From: Crossaster papposus
Lineage: Eukaryota; Echinodermata; Asteroidea; Velatida; Solasteridae
Direction of reading: 5' to 3'
Length of the DNA stretch: 64,000 nt
Assembly (NCBI GenBank): GCA_037893245.1
Contig: JBAIAA010000537.1
Span: 1,116,001 to 1,180,000 of the forward strand
Below, one piece after another: positions 1 through 11,617 of the stretch. Position 1 is the first letter of the stretch, and the number at the start of each line of letters is the position of its first letter. A model generated the notes under the pieces. That model searched no databases. It was not told the origin of the DNA and saw only the letters and a list, made by a program, of their open reading frames with translations. Position numbers and translations under genes: made by a program.

Positions 1-1304
1 GACACGTTTTAGGAATACGCGGTTCTAGATTTTGGACGTTAGTGGGCAGTATTCATCCTGAGCCACTCAAAGTTTAACGGGCTCTTGAATTGTCGCCCTC
101 AAACCCTGTGGACATTCGCAGCAATCAATAAACAAGTTGGCCAATACATGATATGCACGTCCACCCCTGGTAAAATGACAATTTCTATCACTATATTTAA
201 TTTTATTGGCGTTTACGTAGCTTTTCAGTCTTTTATGTTTCTTATTCTGTATAATATATAATAGCAAGGCTTTATTTCACGTTCTGTACGTTAATTTCCA
301 CAATTTTTCCGATTAATTTTAATTTTTACGTGGGAGGATGAACATTAATTGTAAGAACCCCTCAGATGTCCAAGCGAATGAACCAATAAAAATGCGCGTT
401 GGTTCGCATGCCTTTGGATGTTTTTCGAACCCCAGCTTTGTCTTTGTCTCTGGCTTCATTCATACAGTTTAGCAATAGGCTGTAGCCAGAGACGGATCCA
501 AAGCCAGGGTTTGGGAAATGGCCTTGGTCTGTTTGTAACGGAGGCTCTGATTGGCCGCACGATTTTTTGCGCTAATAACCACGGATCTGGCCGAATGTCG
601 GCAGGGGTATAAGCGCTATTAAATCTAAAAATACCAACAGTATATCTTAGCACGATCGCTAGGCGCTGCTGATGAAACTGTCTGCTAAGTTCATAGGCAA
701 CAGAACCTACAGGCGGACGTTTCTCTCAGATCGAACATAATCACCAAATATGCAGAATGTAAACGTTAAGTGAGTGGCGCTTGTTGAACTAGTCTTGTTT
801 GCAAGACAGTTTAATCGCGGTATGCAGCGCGCGTAGTTCGCCGATGCGGGCGCCCTCTAACTTACGCCGTATGACCTTCGCTAGGACGGTCTTGTGTATC
901 TGCTCCATCGCTCGGAAAATTCCGAGCAGAATTGTTTTGCATTTGCATGCGCGTGTGACGGTGCGTGAATAATTACGCCCATTTTTATTAAAATGCTAGG
1001 CTAACCTCTTACTATTTGTAATTTAAAAAAAAATCTTCCTATGGCCAATAATATTTACAATGCAAGGTCGACTCCTTACATTTTTTTTATTTTAAGGAAA
1101 TTTGGAAAACAAAGCTAACCCCTTACAATTATTAATTTCTAACAAACAATTATTTCATTCAAAACGCAAGGCTAACCCCTTACAATTGTTTATTTGGTCA
1201 TTTTTTCAAATGAACAAATTTATCTTGCACCTGTGACCTGTCAATTAATCGAGGAAATCATTTGAACTGCTGCTCAGAGGGGAATGCACAGCAACAAAAA
1301 CAGA

Positions 1305-1480
1305 ACCGCAAAACTGGCCACAGAACCCACAGGCGAACGTTGGTTGGTTGGTTGGTTGGCTCGAATCTGGCTTCGGTCTTAGTTTTAGTTTCTTTCCCTT
1401 GAGCAATTTTAGTTTCAAGAAACGTCAAATGTTGGCCAATTTTAATATAATGTAAGGCTCACCACCTTACACATATTATT
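1305..1480 (+). repeat. tRNA-like SINE family 1, copy at 1.3 kb
   Basis: The head holds a box-B-like CTCGAATCTGGC after a short GGTT run, followed by a conserved body (TTAGTTTTAGTTTC, then AAGAAACGTCAAAT) and a tail with the AAGGCTCACC type motif. The first half of the tRNA-like head is decayed. The same unit recurs near 16.25, 17.29, 18.55, 37.19, 51.69, 52.81, 59.06 and 59.49 kb. Confidence 0.55.
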
Positions 1481-1806
1481 TCTTTCTACATACTTCCGTA
1501 AGAAAGTGAATTTATTTTCCAATTCTACCTCTATTTAAAACACAATCTAATAAATATAAATATACACAATATAAATAATACTCAAGACGAGAGTTTTGAC
1601 TTTGGTGAACAATTGGAAGTGTGCACGCTGGTACACCTTGAGAGACGCAAAAGAAAGGGGGAAGTGGATTTTTTTTTTTTTTTTTTTTAACTAAAACTGC
1701 TAAATGCTCTGTAGGGGTGGTCTTTTCCCGTAACGCTTAAATCGGCGAAAACTAAACGTTTCAATTTTCTAAAATATTAGGGCTTCAAATCGCTAAATAA
1801 TGTTGA

Positions 1807-2056
1807 GCCGTCAACATTTACAAAGGCTTCAAATAGCCAAACATTTACAAAGGCTTCAAATAGCCAAACATTTACAAAGGCTTCAAATAGCCCAACAATT
1901 ACAAAGGCTTCAAGTAGCCCAACATTTACATAGGCTTCAAATATCCAAACATTTACAAAGGCTTCAAATTGCCCAACCTTTACAAAGGCTTCAAATTTCC
2001 CAATATTTACAAAGGCTTCAAATCGCCCAACATTACAAAGGCTTTAAATTGCCCGA
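1807..2056 (+). repeat. 27-bp tandem array, copy in block A1
   Basis: About nine to ten imperfect copies of a 27-base unit (core ACATTTACAAAGGCTTCAAA then TAGCCAA). Because 27 is a multiple of three and the unit lacks stops in some frames, the array gives an open frame with a nine-residue repeat (HLQRLQIAK). I read this as a consequence of the period, not as a gene. The same array is present, longer, in block A2 at 38057-38374 and 41727-42330. Confidence 0.9.
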
Positions 2057-2092
2057 GACAGTGAAGCTTCAAGCTCAAATAGCCTGCAGATA

Positions 2093-2480
2093 TCAAGGCT
2101 TTCTGGCGGCGGCGGGTTTATCGGCCTTTCTGATGCGCTCGGCGAGATCATCAGTTATGTATTCTTTCACTAGGCCCCAACCAAGATCCGATCGGTCTGC
2201 CAAGCATATCAACTTTTGCCTGTCCTTGATCTCCTTGATGGCCGCTTTAAGGCTGGTCTTGGCGCTCTCAATGTCAAACAGTTCGATGGATTGCAGCGAT
2301 GGTTGTATTGCTGTTGGTTGCCTTCCTTCTTGAAGGTGGGGATGTCCAACTGGCGCTGTCTTTTGCAAGCCGTCTGAACGCGAGAGTCCAAGGAGTTAGA
2401 GAGGTCGCGTCTGGCTTGCAGATTTCCTGGTTTCCGCCAGTGAGTCGGTTGGATGCGTCGTCGTCGTCAAACATTGTATA
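2093..2480 (-). pseudogene. Mobile-element-derived coding relic
   Basis: On the minus strand the sequence reads a lysine/glutamate-rich polypeptide with IKEIKDRQKLICLADRSD and then LGWGLVKEYITDDLA. This is a pattern I associate with the accessory protein of repeated invertebrate retroelements, though I cannot name the family with certainty. It is broken and fragmentary, and lies directly beside the 27-bp array. In block A2 only about 50 bases of it survive near 42376-42425. I treat it as an old element fossil, not a host gene. Confidence 0.45.
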
Positions 2481-2955
2481 AATGTATGTGTACATGTATT
2501 TAAAAAATACCTAGGAGAGTTGATGGCTTCAGATTGGTCGAGACTCGATCACGTGGAGTGGATTATCAGGTAGTAATATCATGGGCTTTCAAGAAGAAGC
2601 GAATAAATGTCCCCTGAACCAGCATTGATCAAGCATCATGTAAGCCAATGATTGGCCGAATGCAACAGTTCTACGGTAACTTGTAACAAGGACGCGTCAA
2701 AGCTTGATACTGCGCGCTATAAATTTTTCAAAATGCGCGTGTCGTCTGTTAACGCTAGCGCGTTGCTATGCACGGTGGGCATCAGTGGTCTTCTAGTCTG
2801 GGCCAAATTTCTTGGCTCTGCTTACCGTTAGCGAAAAATCCCTGCTTACTATAGCAGAAAATTCGGTGCTTACGGTAAACATATTTCACGCGTTAGCGAG
2901 GAATTTCGGTCTCTGAGCATGCGTACATCCCGTAACTAAGGATTCTGTGTGCTTA

Positions 2956-4110
2956 TGGCCCTGTCACACCAGAACGTTTTAGGCCAACGCGTAAGTAGCG
3001 CGTTAAAAATAGTTGATACGCTGGCAAACGCTGAACTTCCACAGAAAAAGTCAAGTGGAAACGTGATTTCAGCGTGTCCATAACGCGTTGATAACGGGTT
3101 CATAGCGTTCGCCAGCGCGTGAGTAACGCGTTAGTAACGCGCTCGACGACTGATGAACGACTGCCCAGCGCGTGAGTAGCGCGTTCCAACGCGCGCCAGC
3201 GTACTGCAACGACCACATAATTGGTTGTATAAAAAGCCGACGCGCTACTACAGTAATGGCCCTGTCACACCATAACGTTTTAGGCCAACGCGTGAGTAAC
3301 GTGTTGGAATTTTGGCAACACGCGGGTAAACGTTGACCAACGCTAGGCCAGCGTTCGCAACACGCTGAGCGCGTTACCCACACGCTGGAACACGCTGTCA
3401 CACGCTGAGGCAAAACTACATTTTTCAACATACCTACAATTTTCAGCGTTTACCAGCGTGTGACTGCACATGCTGGCGGCGCGCAGGAAGGTCGTTACTC
3501 ACGCGTCGAACGCGCTAGACGATCGTTACCAACCCACTACTCACACGCTGGCGACCCGCTGTCGTATTTTTACTATAAATCAGTGATGCGTTCCTCACAC
3601 GCTGAGCGCGTTCCTCACACGCTACTCACGCGCTGGCATACGCTATGAACCCGTTATCAACCAAATGGACACGCTGAAATCACGGTTCCACTTGACTTTT
3701 TTCTGTGAAAGTTCAGCGATTGCCAGCGTATCAACTATTTTTAACGTGCTACTCATGCATTGGCCTAAAACGTTTTGGTGTGACACGGCCATTACCAGCG
3801 TGTCGCCAGCGTACGCCAGCGTGTGAGTAGCGGGTTGATAACGATCGTCTAGCGTGTTCGACGCGTGAGTAACGAACCTCCAACGCGCCGCCACCGTGTG
3901 CAGTCACACGCTGGCAAACGTTGGAAATTGTAGGTATGTTGAAAAAAATATATTTTCCTCAGCGTGTGACGGCGTGTCCCAGCGTGTGAGTAACGCGCTC
4001 AGCGTGTTGCTAACGCTGGCCTAGCGTTGGTCAGCGTTTGCCAGCGTGTTGCCAAAATTACAACACGTTACTCACGCGTTGACCTAAAACGTTCTGGTGT
4101 GACAGGGCCA
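2956..4110. mobile_element. Self-nested PIF/Harbinger-like MITE composite, copy 1
   Basis: A 1155-bp GC-rich element begins TGGCCCTGTCACACC and ends with the reverse complement. It is flanked by a TTA target duplication (2953-2955 and 4111-4113). Block A2 keeps the empty site with a single TTA at 42837-42839. Inside, a second complete copy (3257-3791) lies in opposite orientation: the inner right half mirrors the outer left arm and the inner left half mirrors the outer right arm. The interior is made of short CG-rich words such as AACGCTGG and CGCGTGAGTAACGCG in both orientations. There is no transposase. The 3-bp TWA duplication and GGCCCTG-type tip suggest PIF/Harbinger, but the superfamily is inferred. 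Confidence 0.85.
3257..3791. mobile_element. Inner inverted copy of the MITE within composite 1
   Basis: This 535-bp inner element has the same TGGCCCTGTCACACC tips as its host. It is flanked by TAA on the left (3254-3256) and TTA on the right. The corresponding junctions in the other two composites support an ancestral TAA duplication. It is the product of a self-insertion in inverted orientation. Confidence 0.8.
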
Positions 4111-4169
4111 TTACAGGGTTAGCGCAATTTTTTTCTTCTAGCGCGGCTAGCGGAAAATGGTGACCGTAG

Positions 4170-5324
4170 TGGCCCTGTCACACCAGAACGTTTTAGGCCA
4201 ACGCGTGAGTAGCGCGTTAAAAATAGTTGATACGCTGGCAAACGATGAACTTCGACAGAAAAAGGTCAAGTGAAACTGTGATTTCAGCGTGCCCATAACG
4301 CGTTGATAACGGGTTCATAGCGTTTGCCAGCGCGTGAGTAACGCGCCCGACGACTGACGAACGACTGCCCAGCGCGTTAGTAGCGCGTTCCAACGCGCGC
4401 CAGCGTACTGCAACGACCACATGATTAGTTGTATAAAAAGCCGACGCGCTACTACAGTAATTGCCCTGTCACACCAGAACGTTTTAGGTCAACGCGTAAG
4501 TAACGTGTGGGAATTTCGGCAACACGCGGGTAAACGTTGACCAACGCTAGGCCAGCGTTCGCAATACGCTGAACGCGTTACCCACACGCTGGAATAGGCT
4601 GTCACACGCTGAGGCAAAAATACATTTTTCAACATACTTAAAATTTTCAGCGTTTGCAGCGTGTGACTGCACACGCTGGCGGCACGCAGGAAGGTCGTTA
4701 CTCACGCGTCGAACGCGCTAGACGATCGTTACCAACCCACTACTCACACGCTGGCGACCCGCTGTCGTAATTTTACTATAAATCAGTGATGCGTTCCTCA
4801 CACGCTGAGCGCGTTCCTCACACGCTACTCAAGCGCTGGCATACGCTATGAACCCGTTATCAACCTGTATGGACACGCTGAAATCACGGTTCCACTTGAC
4901 TTTTTCCTGTGAAAGTTTAGCGATTGCCAGCGTATCAACTATTTTTAACGCGCTACTCATGCATTGGCCTAAAACGTTCTGGTGTGACAGGGCCACAACC
5001 AGCGTGTCGCCAGCGTACGCCAGCGTACGCCAGCGTGTGAGTAGCGGGTTTATAACGATCGTCTAGCGTGTTCGACGCGTGAGTAACGAACCTCCAACAC
5101 GCCGCCAGCGTGTTCAGTCACACGCTGGCAAACGCTGGAAATTGTAGGTATGTTGAAAAAAATATGTTTTCCTCAGCGTATGACAGCGTGTCCCAGCGTG
5201 TGAGTAACGCGCTCAGTGTGTTGCTAACGCTGGCCTAGCGTTGGTCAGCGTTTGCCAGCATGTTGCCAAAATTACAACACGTTACTCACGCGTTGGCCTA
5301 AAACGTTCTGGTGTGACAGGGCCA
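4170..5324. mobile_element. Self-nested PIF/Harbinger-like MITE composite, copy 2
   Basis: A second 1155-bp composite of the same length, order and orientation as the one ending at 4110, starting only 59 bases beyond it. Its inner tips lie near 4462 and 4994. The flanks are TAG on the left and TTA on the right. The empty site in block A2 (43703-43705) reads TAA, so the duplication has decayed or was imperfect. There is no coding capacity. The many short open frames across it are by-products of its stop-poor, CG-rich repeat words. Confidence 0.85.
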
Positions 5325-5469
5325 TTAGCGCGGAATCTTGTGGTTAACAGAGCCAAGAAATTGGGCCCTGGTCTCAAAGTATGGGTTATAATAACAACAC
5401 ATATTGAAGAGACAGGGTACCATGCATAAGCTAAAACATGGCCCCTAAACATGGAGCATTTTCACAATT

Positions 5470-5556
5470 TTTCTCGATCCATTACCAGCGGTCATCCCCC
5501 AACCCGGTCATTATCACGCAGTAATAACCGGGTCTTCGCACTGTTATTACCTATAA
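5470..5556. repeat. Single arm of a 74-bp-arm hairpin repeat
   Basis: The run from TCCATTACCAGCGG to CTGTTATTACC is one arm of the hairpin that is complete at 45405-45569. A further single arm lies at 45716-45792. Here the partner arm is missing, matching a longer stretch absent from this block relative to 43830-45700. Confidence 0.7.
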
Positions 5557-5689
5557 ATACATGTACTGATGCGTGAACGAGAGTGCGCTATTGCTGTAAG
5601 CGCTCAGCTTATATGCTGGTGGTTACATAACTACAGGTATATGCAAGTGTAAAGACACTCCCACCTGTCGTTCGAAACCGAAAGAAAAT

Positions 5690-6659
5690 GTTACTTTCCA
5701 AGAACAATCAAATTGTTACAATTATTTATATAAAATGCAAGGTTAACCCCTTTATAGGGACTTAATTGTACAAGAAAAATCTAATTTTGCAAATTAAAAA
5801 AATATACAAGGTTATTACCGGTAACCCTGGATTTTGAAGCATTGGCCACGTTGTAAGTCACAGCAGGAAAAGGTGGCATATTTTACTTTAGAACGGGTTT
5901 TTACGGCCGTATAGACGATGTTCCCTCTGACGTCACGTGTTTACATCTGTATTCGAAAGTGCCCGGCAGTATGCGCACACATCATGTTTTACATCTTTAA
6001 TTTGCTTAAAGAATGACGTCGCAGATCAGATCGCCTTTGAATTAGCCTATGTGACCTCTGATGTCATCTCTTAACCAAATTAATGTTGCCGGTCACATTT
6101 GAATACAGATGTAAACAGAGGGCACATCGTCTATAGTGTTTTTATGGCCGCAATGACCACGTGGTGCGTTCTCTACCTAAAGAAAATAAAAGTCGTGTTT
6201 AGTCGGGCAGCGGCGGAGCAGTGAATATGCCGACAATTGGGTTAATTTATTATATTTACCTTTACTTGGTCTGAACTTTATTTAACGTATTATTTAATTT
6301 AATTTCACTTTTCTTTTTATTATTATAATCACAATCTTGTTATATAATTGTTTCTTCTATCCCATTCAGCTTGGAGAACCCCTCGACAGGAACAATGTTT
6401 CTTTTGGGTTTCCTTTGTAATTTTGGTCTGTGCATTTGTTGATGTTTCCCGAGAAATAAAATAGAGAATAGAGAATAGAGAATGCGGGCCAAATCATGAT
6501 TTACATGCGCTTGTCCTCACATTGTGTGCTATGAGAGAATTAGTTTGTGGGGCATCAACTTGAGGTCCAAGTTGGCAAACAACTGCTTACTGCAAATAAC
6601 AAGCAGAATTGACTCTTTTAAAGACGTGTGTACCTGCAAGCATGTTTAGTTTATGTAAT
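5690..6659 (-). repeat. Receptor-downstream module, copy 1
   Basis: This is the 3-prime flank of the minus-strand receptor copy. It includes a conserved stretch containing TCGGGCAGCG and CCGACAATTG, and recurs beside each receptor at 19501-19958, 45900-46690, 53045-53327 and 60339-60773. I find no other gene here. The conservation reflects module copying; no clear polyadenylation signal or regulatory element can be assigned. Confidence 0.7.
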
Positions 6660-7527
6660 TCACTGTCTGCCTTTTCGATAAATAAGCTTTTTAGTAGCTT
6701 TCATGAAAGCTTCATTTCTCCAGCAATAGATGACCGTGTTGAGCCAAGAATTGCTGTATTGCAAACTTTCAGTGAAAATTGATATTAAGAAGTTTTTTTG
6801 TCCCGGGTATATTGTGGGCAGCCATGTGACGCAGACGGTGCCTGTGATAATCATAAATGTTTTGAGAGCTTTTACATTTGATCGATGCAGCTGAACCTGT
6901 GCATCGTCAGCATTGATCTCAGCTGCTGCTATACGCCGTGTATGATGCCTCGCTATCAATATCATTTTCCCATACAAAACAATTATAATCAAAACAACTG
7001 ATATTATAACAGACCTACCAAGAACTTGAAAAATTATTTCCAACTTTTCAAAATGCTGAGCTACTATGCGGAAAGTGAACAGAACAAGACAGAGTAAAGT
7101 TGCACATGTCAAGGCAATGCAAGCTCGTCTTTTAGTGACTAATGTTTGCAGTTTGAGAGGTTGTTATACTGCAATGTAGCGGACCACAGTAACCACTACC
7201 AGAATGCACAATTCCAGCAATTGAAAAAAAAATAGCTATACTTTGAAGGACTGGTATACAAACATGCAGCATGGAACTTGCATAAAGAAGACCAAATAAG
7301 CCCACTCCAACATCGGTAATCGTTAAGGCTACCACCAGCAGCTTAGTGACGTCATGCATGTCATGTATGCCATGTAACACCAGCAGAGAAAACAAGTTGC
7401 AGATGATGCAAAACAAGCAGTTTAAACTAAGAACACAGACATAGATACTTATGTACAAACTATCTTTGTCTTCGTCGATATCGTTTGCATGTGATGAATT
7501 TCCACACAGTCCCGATACGTTTTCCAT
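6660..7527 (-). pseudogene. Class A GPCR, copy 1 (pseudogene)
   Basis: This is a disabled copy of the receptor family that is intact at 19959-20825, 46691-47557 and 60774-61640. The span is 868 bases against 867 in the intact genes. One extra A in the A-run near 7222-7230 shifts the frame in TM3. In TM3/ICL2 the serine codon after RYIAV has become TAA. The rest is well preserved: NSS glycosylation site, LTITDVGVG in TM2, HVCIPVLQS at the start of TM3, ARHHTRRIA after TM5, CVTWLP in TM6, LNTVIY in TM7. Two lesions in an otherwise intact sequence point to recent loss. The ATG taken as start (7525-7527) aligns with MENVSG of the intact copies. Confidence 0.92.
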
Positions 7528-8930
7528 TTTAAGAGGCTGGGATATTCCGTGTGCAGTAGATTTGAGCTCGTTTGATGACAGGCACTTGACCAATCTTCAC
7601 AGGAACAGAAAACTAATTCAGTGGTGTAATGTATAATGTCAATAATGTAGTGTATCTGTCAATTCCGGACGATTTCACTGCAGATGCAAACAATACTTCT
7701 AATTTAGCATCCAGTAAAAGTCAGTCCATTTGAATTGTCATTAAGCGTGGTTTCCAGAGTTGTGTTGCAAGGATTCATACAGTATACATCAGACGTGATT
7801 CGATGTACATATCGTTTTAGACACGTTTCTATGGCGTGGTAGACGGTCGACGTATACTATCCAATTAAAACCAGTGCAAACCGCATACCTGGGCCCCATC
7901 TAATCCTTGGCACGATATCGTTCAACATTATGCTTTTGCTAATGCAAGCTGCATATTTAGCATGAATTTATTTATTCAAATCAAATACTTAGCATTTGAC
8001 TACAACAATGTAGAGGGGACTAGGCTGGATGGGATTTGTCAATGTCCAGTCTACAGGGTGTCTCCCCTAAAAAGGTAATTTCTAACAATAAGATTTTGTT
8101 TGACAAAGATATGCATTTTTTTGGCTATTGATCATGTTTACCATAAAATAGGAGTAAAATGCTTCCCATGCAGCGATACCTTGATTGCATCCTTCCAGTG
8201 ATGCATCACTGAGAACCATGCACTGTTTGGAAAATGGTACGTGAAAACCCTTTTCGGGTAGTTCATGGTCAGACATGATGAGCAGCACATTCAGATATGA
8301 CCCGAGGGAAATCTAACCATTTGAAAGCATTTAATACGTTTATCAATTGGTGATATTTATTCAGTACTGAATTATAAACACCTTCCACGTGACCACCTCC
8401 TCCTTCGATATAATTACTAGTAAGAGCACAGGCTCGATGTACAAAGTGATGCCTGCTGGGCGCATCCATGTTTGTGCGCAAACCTATGTAAAACTCAAAA
8501 CTTTGTACGGCTATTTGCATATCTGCGTTTGTATTCTATATACGTTACCGAAGCAGATAATTATATCTGAAAACTCAAACGCGCGATCAGCAAATGAGCG
8601 TTGTATTTCTTTCTTTCTGCGCAAACAGCGCAAATCGTCCGCGTGCGCGTACCTATTCGCTGCAGATAATTTTGCCGTGATTTAATGCACCTAATGCGCG
8701 TAAGCTGTTCGCGTCTGTTCTACTTGCACGCGCGTTGTATTTAGAGTACACTGTCAAAATTCAATCCATCTATTTGTATTATGTTTTACAACACGCACGT
8801 GAATTCAAAATGTCTGCGTACAGGATGGATTCAAAGTATCTCCGCGCGTAAAAATGAGGAGTTAGCGCTCTAGTAATTTAATATAGCTCATCACAGCAGC
8901 TCGTCTCGCCATTGTAGAATCAACACGTAA
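7528..8930 (-). repeat. Receptor-upstream module, copy 1
   Basis: This is the upstream flank of the receptor pseudogene. It recurs beside the other receptors: 20826-22080, 47558-48570, 54188-55380 (interrupted) and 61641-63300. Its distal part, 8290-8700, is shared specifically with 62900-63300 near copy 5. No second gene is evident. A promoter is presumably within the gene-proximal few hundred bases, but no element can be pinned down. Confidence 0.7.
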
Positions 8931-8937
8931 TATTTGG

Positions 8938-9155
8938 GGCCAATTTCATAGAGCTGTTAAGCACACAAATGTGCTTAGCATGAACATTCTTCCTTGTCAA
9001 AAACAGGGTTACAAACCAAATTTTTAGGTAACATATATTATTGTTTCTTACTTATGAAATGCACATGGAGTTTTTGCTGGCAACCTTTTATTTGTTAGCA
9101 AGACTTTTTGGTGCTAAGCAATTTGTTTGTGCGTAACAGCTTAACAGCCCTTGGA
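8938..9155. repeat. Dispersed short repeat (CAATTTCAT-GCTTAGCATG family)
   Basis: The stretch contains CCAATTTCATAGAGCTGTTA, GTGCTTAGCATG and GTGCTAAGC, and ends near CAGCTTAACAGCCC. A related sequence starts near 15495 (GGTCAATTTCATTAAACG, then TTGCTTAGCATGGACATT). Partial end symmetry suggests a decayed MITE; I could not identify a target duplication. Confidence 0.45.
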
Positions 9156-9544
9156 CCTCGTGTTGATGCTGGCTTGCAATCCTGAAGGTTACGCGGTGGA
9201 CTGGTGAACATTTTGTTCTTCAAATACCCCCTACAATAAAAAGTCACAAGGAGTCAAATCCGGTGACCTGGCCGGTCATTCCACCGCATGATTCAAACAT
9301 AGAGTTATATTCTAGAAACTTGAGAGCACACTCATTAAGGCCCTGTCTCACTTTTGCGTATCCTAATTCCTTATGAGTTGCGCATTGACATTTTTTTCAT
9401 ACGCACAATATGCACCTCATATGCATCTCAATCGTTTTGTGTAAGTTTTAGGTACGTAGGCATGCGCACAGTACGGCCCAGTACGCCGTATAGTTTTGGG
9501 CAAGCACAAAACTACGCAGCGTACGCTGTTACGCAGGTCATTAA

Positions 9545-9722
9545 AGGTAGTATACACCATTTGCAGATATCGAAAATATTTACTACCGAATTATAAAGAA
9601 ATATCTTACTTATTTGAAAGTAAATAATGATTGTAGGCATCCAGCAAAATGATTGCGCTAGATATCCTGTAATTATTTTGAAAAATTGAATTTTATAAAG
9701 AAAAATTCGCTCTCGCCGTCCG
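9545..9722. mobile_element. TTAA-type MITE family 1, truncated copy
   Basis: It starts AGGTAGTATACACCATT directly after TTAA (9541-9544) and follows the 37599-37980 copy read from its other end, including TTGCAGATATCGAAAATATT. It is cut off near 9722, where it abuts an unrelated dispersed repeat (GGATGCAGTTGTATTAC). Confidence 0.7.
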
Positions 9723-9884
9723 GATGCAGTTGTATTACAAGATAAATCCGACAAGCCGGATTTGCATGTTGCTTGGTTTAATAACCACTATGGTTTCACT
9801 CAGAACATTTAATATAAACAGGTGCATGACATTGTCAGGATGATCGTGGTGGTTAGCAACCTCAACTGCCGACACGCGAATTGT

Positions 9885-11617
9885 TTTTCCCCAAACAGGA
9901 TTGCCATTACGAGACCTCTTGATTGGTCGAAAACTTCTACGTCATCAACTTGGTAATTTAACATGTCTGCGCCCATGTTATGTCGATTCGATCAACATGA
10001 TCAAGAAATACGCACATAAATACCTATTCAAAACTATTATGACCTTATGTGTAAGTAGCAGATATATTACACTTGTTACTGATTATGTATTCATGAAGTT
10101 CCAGTCCGCACAATCGGCCACTTAGATGTCTGTTTTCTTTCCGTCTATCCATCCACGTCAAGTTGGTCATCATATGCTATTGTGTTGGTGGCGTGTATTG
10201 TTTGCATTATGTATGGCATTCGCTTCGGGCATGTCAGGAGGCTGACAGCGTCTTTTATCAGTTTATTAGCCCATTGTGGTGTGTGCCATCATCGCATTGT
10301 GACCAATGCAGTATTACTGCACCATTTTTGCAGCGGATGTAGAATTTATAGTCGCCGTCAGAATGGTTTGTCGCTATCGTTTTGGCCTCTGGAGCATTCA
10401 CTACCCAAGCCCTAGTCTAATGGCCTCGCACCATACGTCCGTCAGTGCAAACTGGTTTTTTTCCCCACTTATTTCATGGAAATCATTCGGTCTCGAACTC
10501 GGCATATGCAGGTTCATTTATTATAGCGCATCGATATTTCGCAAAAATTATGACTTTTTTCGTGGTTCCGTCTGGTGTAATTTGTCTCTACATCTGCGTT
10601 ATAAAGTTTTTAAAATAATCGCGATAAACGCAAAACAATATGGCGGACCAAGTCTGCGCAGGCGCGGCGTGCAAAGCTCGTCGCACCGAACAACAGAGGG
10701 CACTAGCAGCGCGCCTTTTGTTGCTCGGTGCGTCGAGCTGTGCACGCATGCACAGACTTGTTCCGTCATATTGTTTTGCGTTTGTCACGAATTTTTTTAA
10801 AAACTTTATAACGCAGATTTAGAGACAAATTACACAAGGCGGAACCGCGAAAAAGTCATAATTTTGGCAAAATATTGATGCGCTATAATAAATGAACCTG
10901 CATGCCTGGTTTGAGACCGAATGATTTTCATGAATTAAGTAAAACAAATCCCATTTTGCAATGATAGAGGTATGTCCTACAGCACAGAGTGTACTCTAGT
11001 GCGGGGCCATAGACTAGGGCTATCGTTACCCAACCGATTTTGATTTTTGTAAATCTAATTTTTTGACCAAAACAGGTTTTGACACGTTAGGTCTAGCAAA
11101 AGTCTAGGAACAAATCTGTTTCTATAAGTTCCATAACAATTTCGTGGGTTTTGAGCGGCCATGTTTTTTTAATGCATTTTCAATGAAAAAAAACATGGCC
11201 GACCAGATAATCTTTAATGGAAGTTATAGAAACAATTTTTTTCCCTGGACTTTTGTCAGACCTGACATGTCAAAATCTGTTTTGGTCAAAAAATTAGATT
11301 TACAAAAATCCAAACTTGTTAAAAATCGATTGGGTAATGAATGTTCCAGAGGTCAAAACGATAGCGACAAACCATTCGGACAGCGACTATAAATTCTACA
11401 TCCGCCGCAAAAATGGCACAGTAATACTGCATTGGTCACAAAGCGATCAACGGCACACACCACAATGGGCTAATAAACTGATAAAAGACGCTGTCAGCCT
11501 CCTGATATGCCCGAAGCGAATGCTATACATAATGCGCACAATAAACACCACCAACACAATAGCCTATGATGACCAACTTGACATGGATGGATAGACGCAA
11601 AGTAAACAGCGATCTAA
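9885..11617. repeat. Large foldback (inverted-repeat) element
   Basis: A nested palindrome. Arms at about 10128-10430 and 11345-11615 are inverted copies of each other. Between them lie two further hairpins, one centred near 10700 (arms roughly 10456-10660 and 10745-10945) and one centred near 11180 with GGCCATGTTTTTTTAATGC and its complement at the middle. The outer left arm (from about 9885) finds its inverted partner at 13269-13319 and 14713-14936, beyond two later insertions. Related sequence recurs at 22900-23242 with 28043-28280, 48690-49985 and 55690-56080. No protein is encoded; superfamily unknown. Confidence 0.75.

Larger units (their letters stand above)
1..8060. repeat. Segmental duplication block A, copy 1
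   Basis: This block is homologous, in the same order and orientation, to about 35919-48570. The opening 700 bases match almost base for base, and homology continues through the 27-bp array, the stretch around 2560-2950, the receptor gene and its upstream flank. Differences are mostly discrete insertions: the two GC-rich composites at 2956-5324 occur only here, while the other copy has insertions at 37599, 38375, 42886 and 44456. Bases 1-1300, 2500-2955 and 5325-5690 contain no gene I can recognise, only AT-rich spacer and short dispersed repeats. Confidence 0.9.

Noticed and set aside
1800-2333. 177-codon open frame with a nine-residue repeat, possible repeat protein
   Set aside because: It is the 27-bp array translated; the same DNA is open in other frames and the paralogous array encodes a different peptide.
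2956-5324. Several open frames of 60-120 codons on both strands
   Set aside because: They arise from stop-poor CG-rich repeat words in a MITE and have no recognisable motifs.
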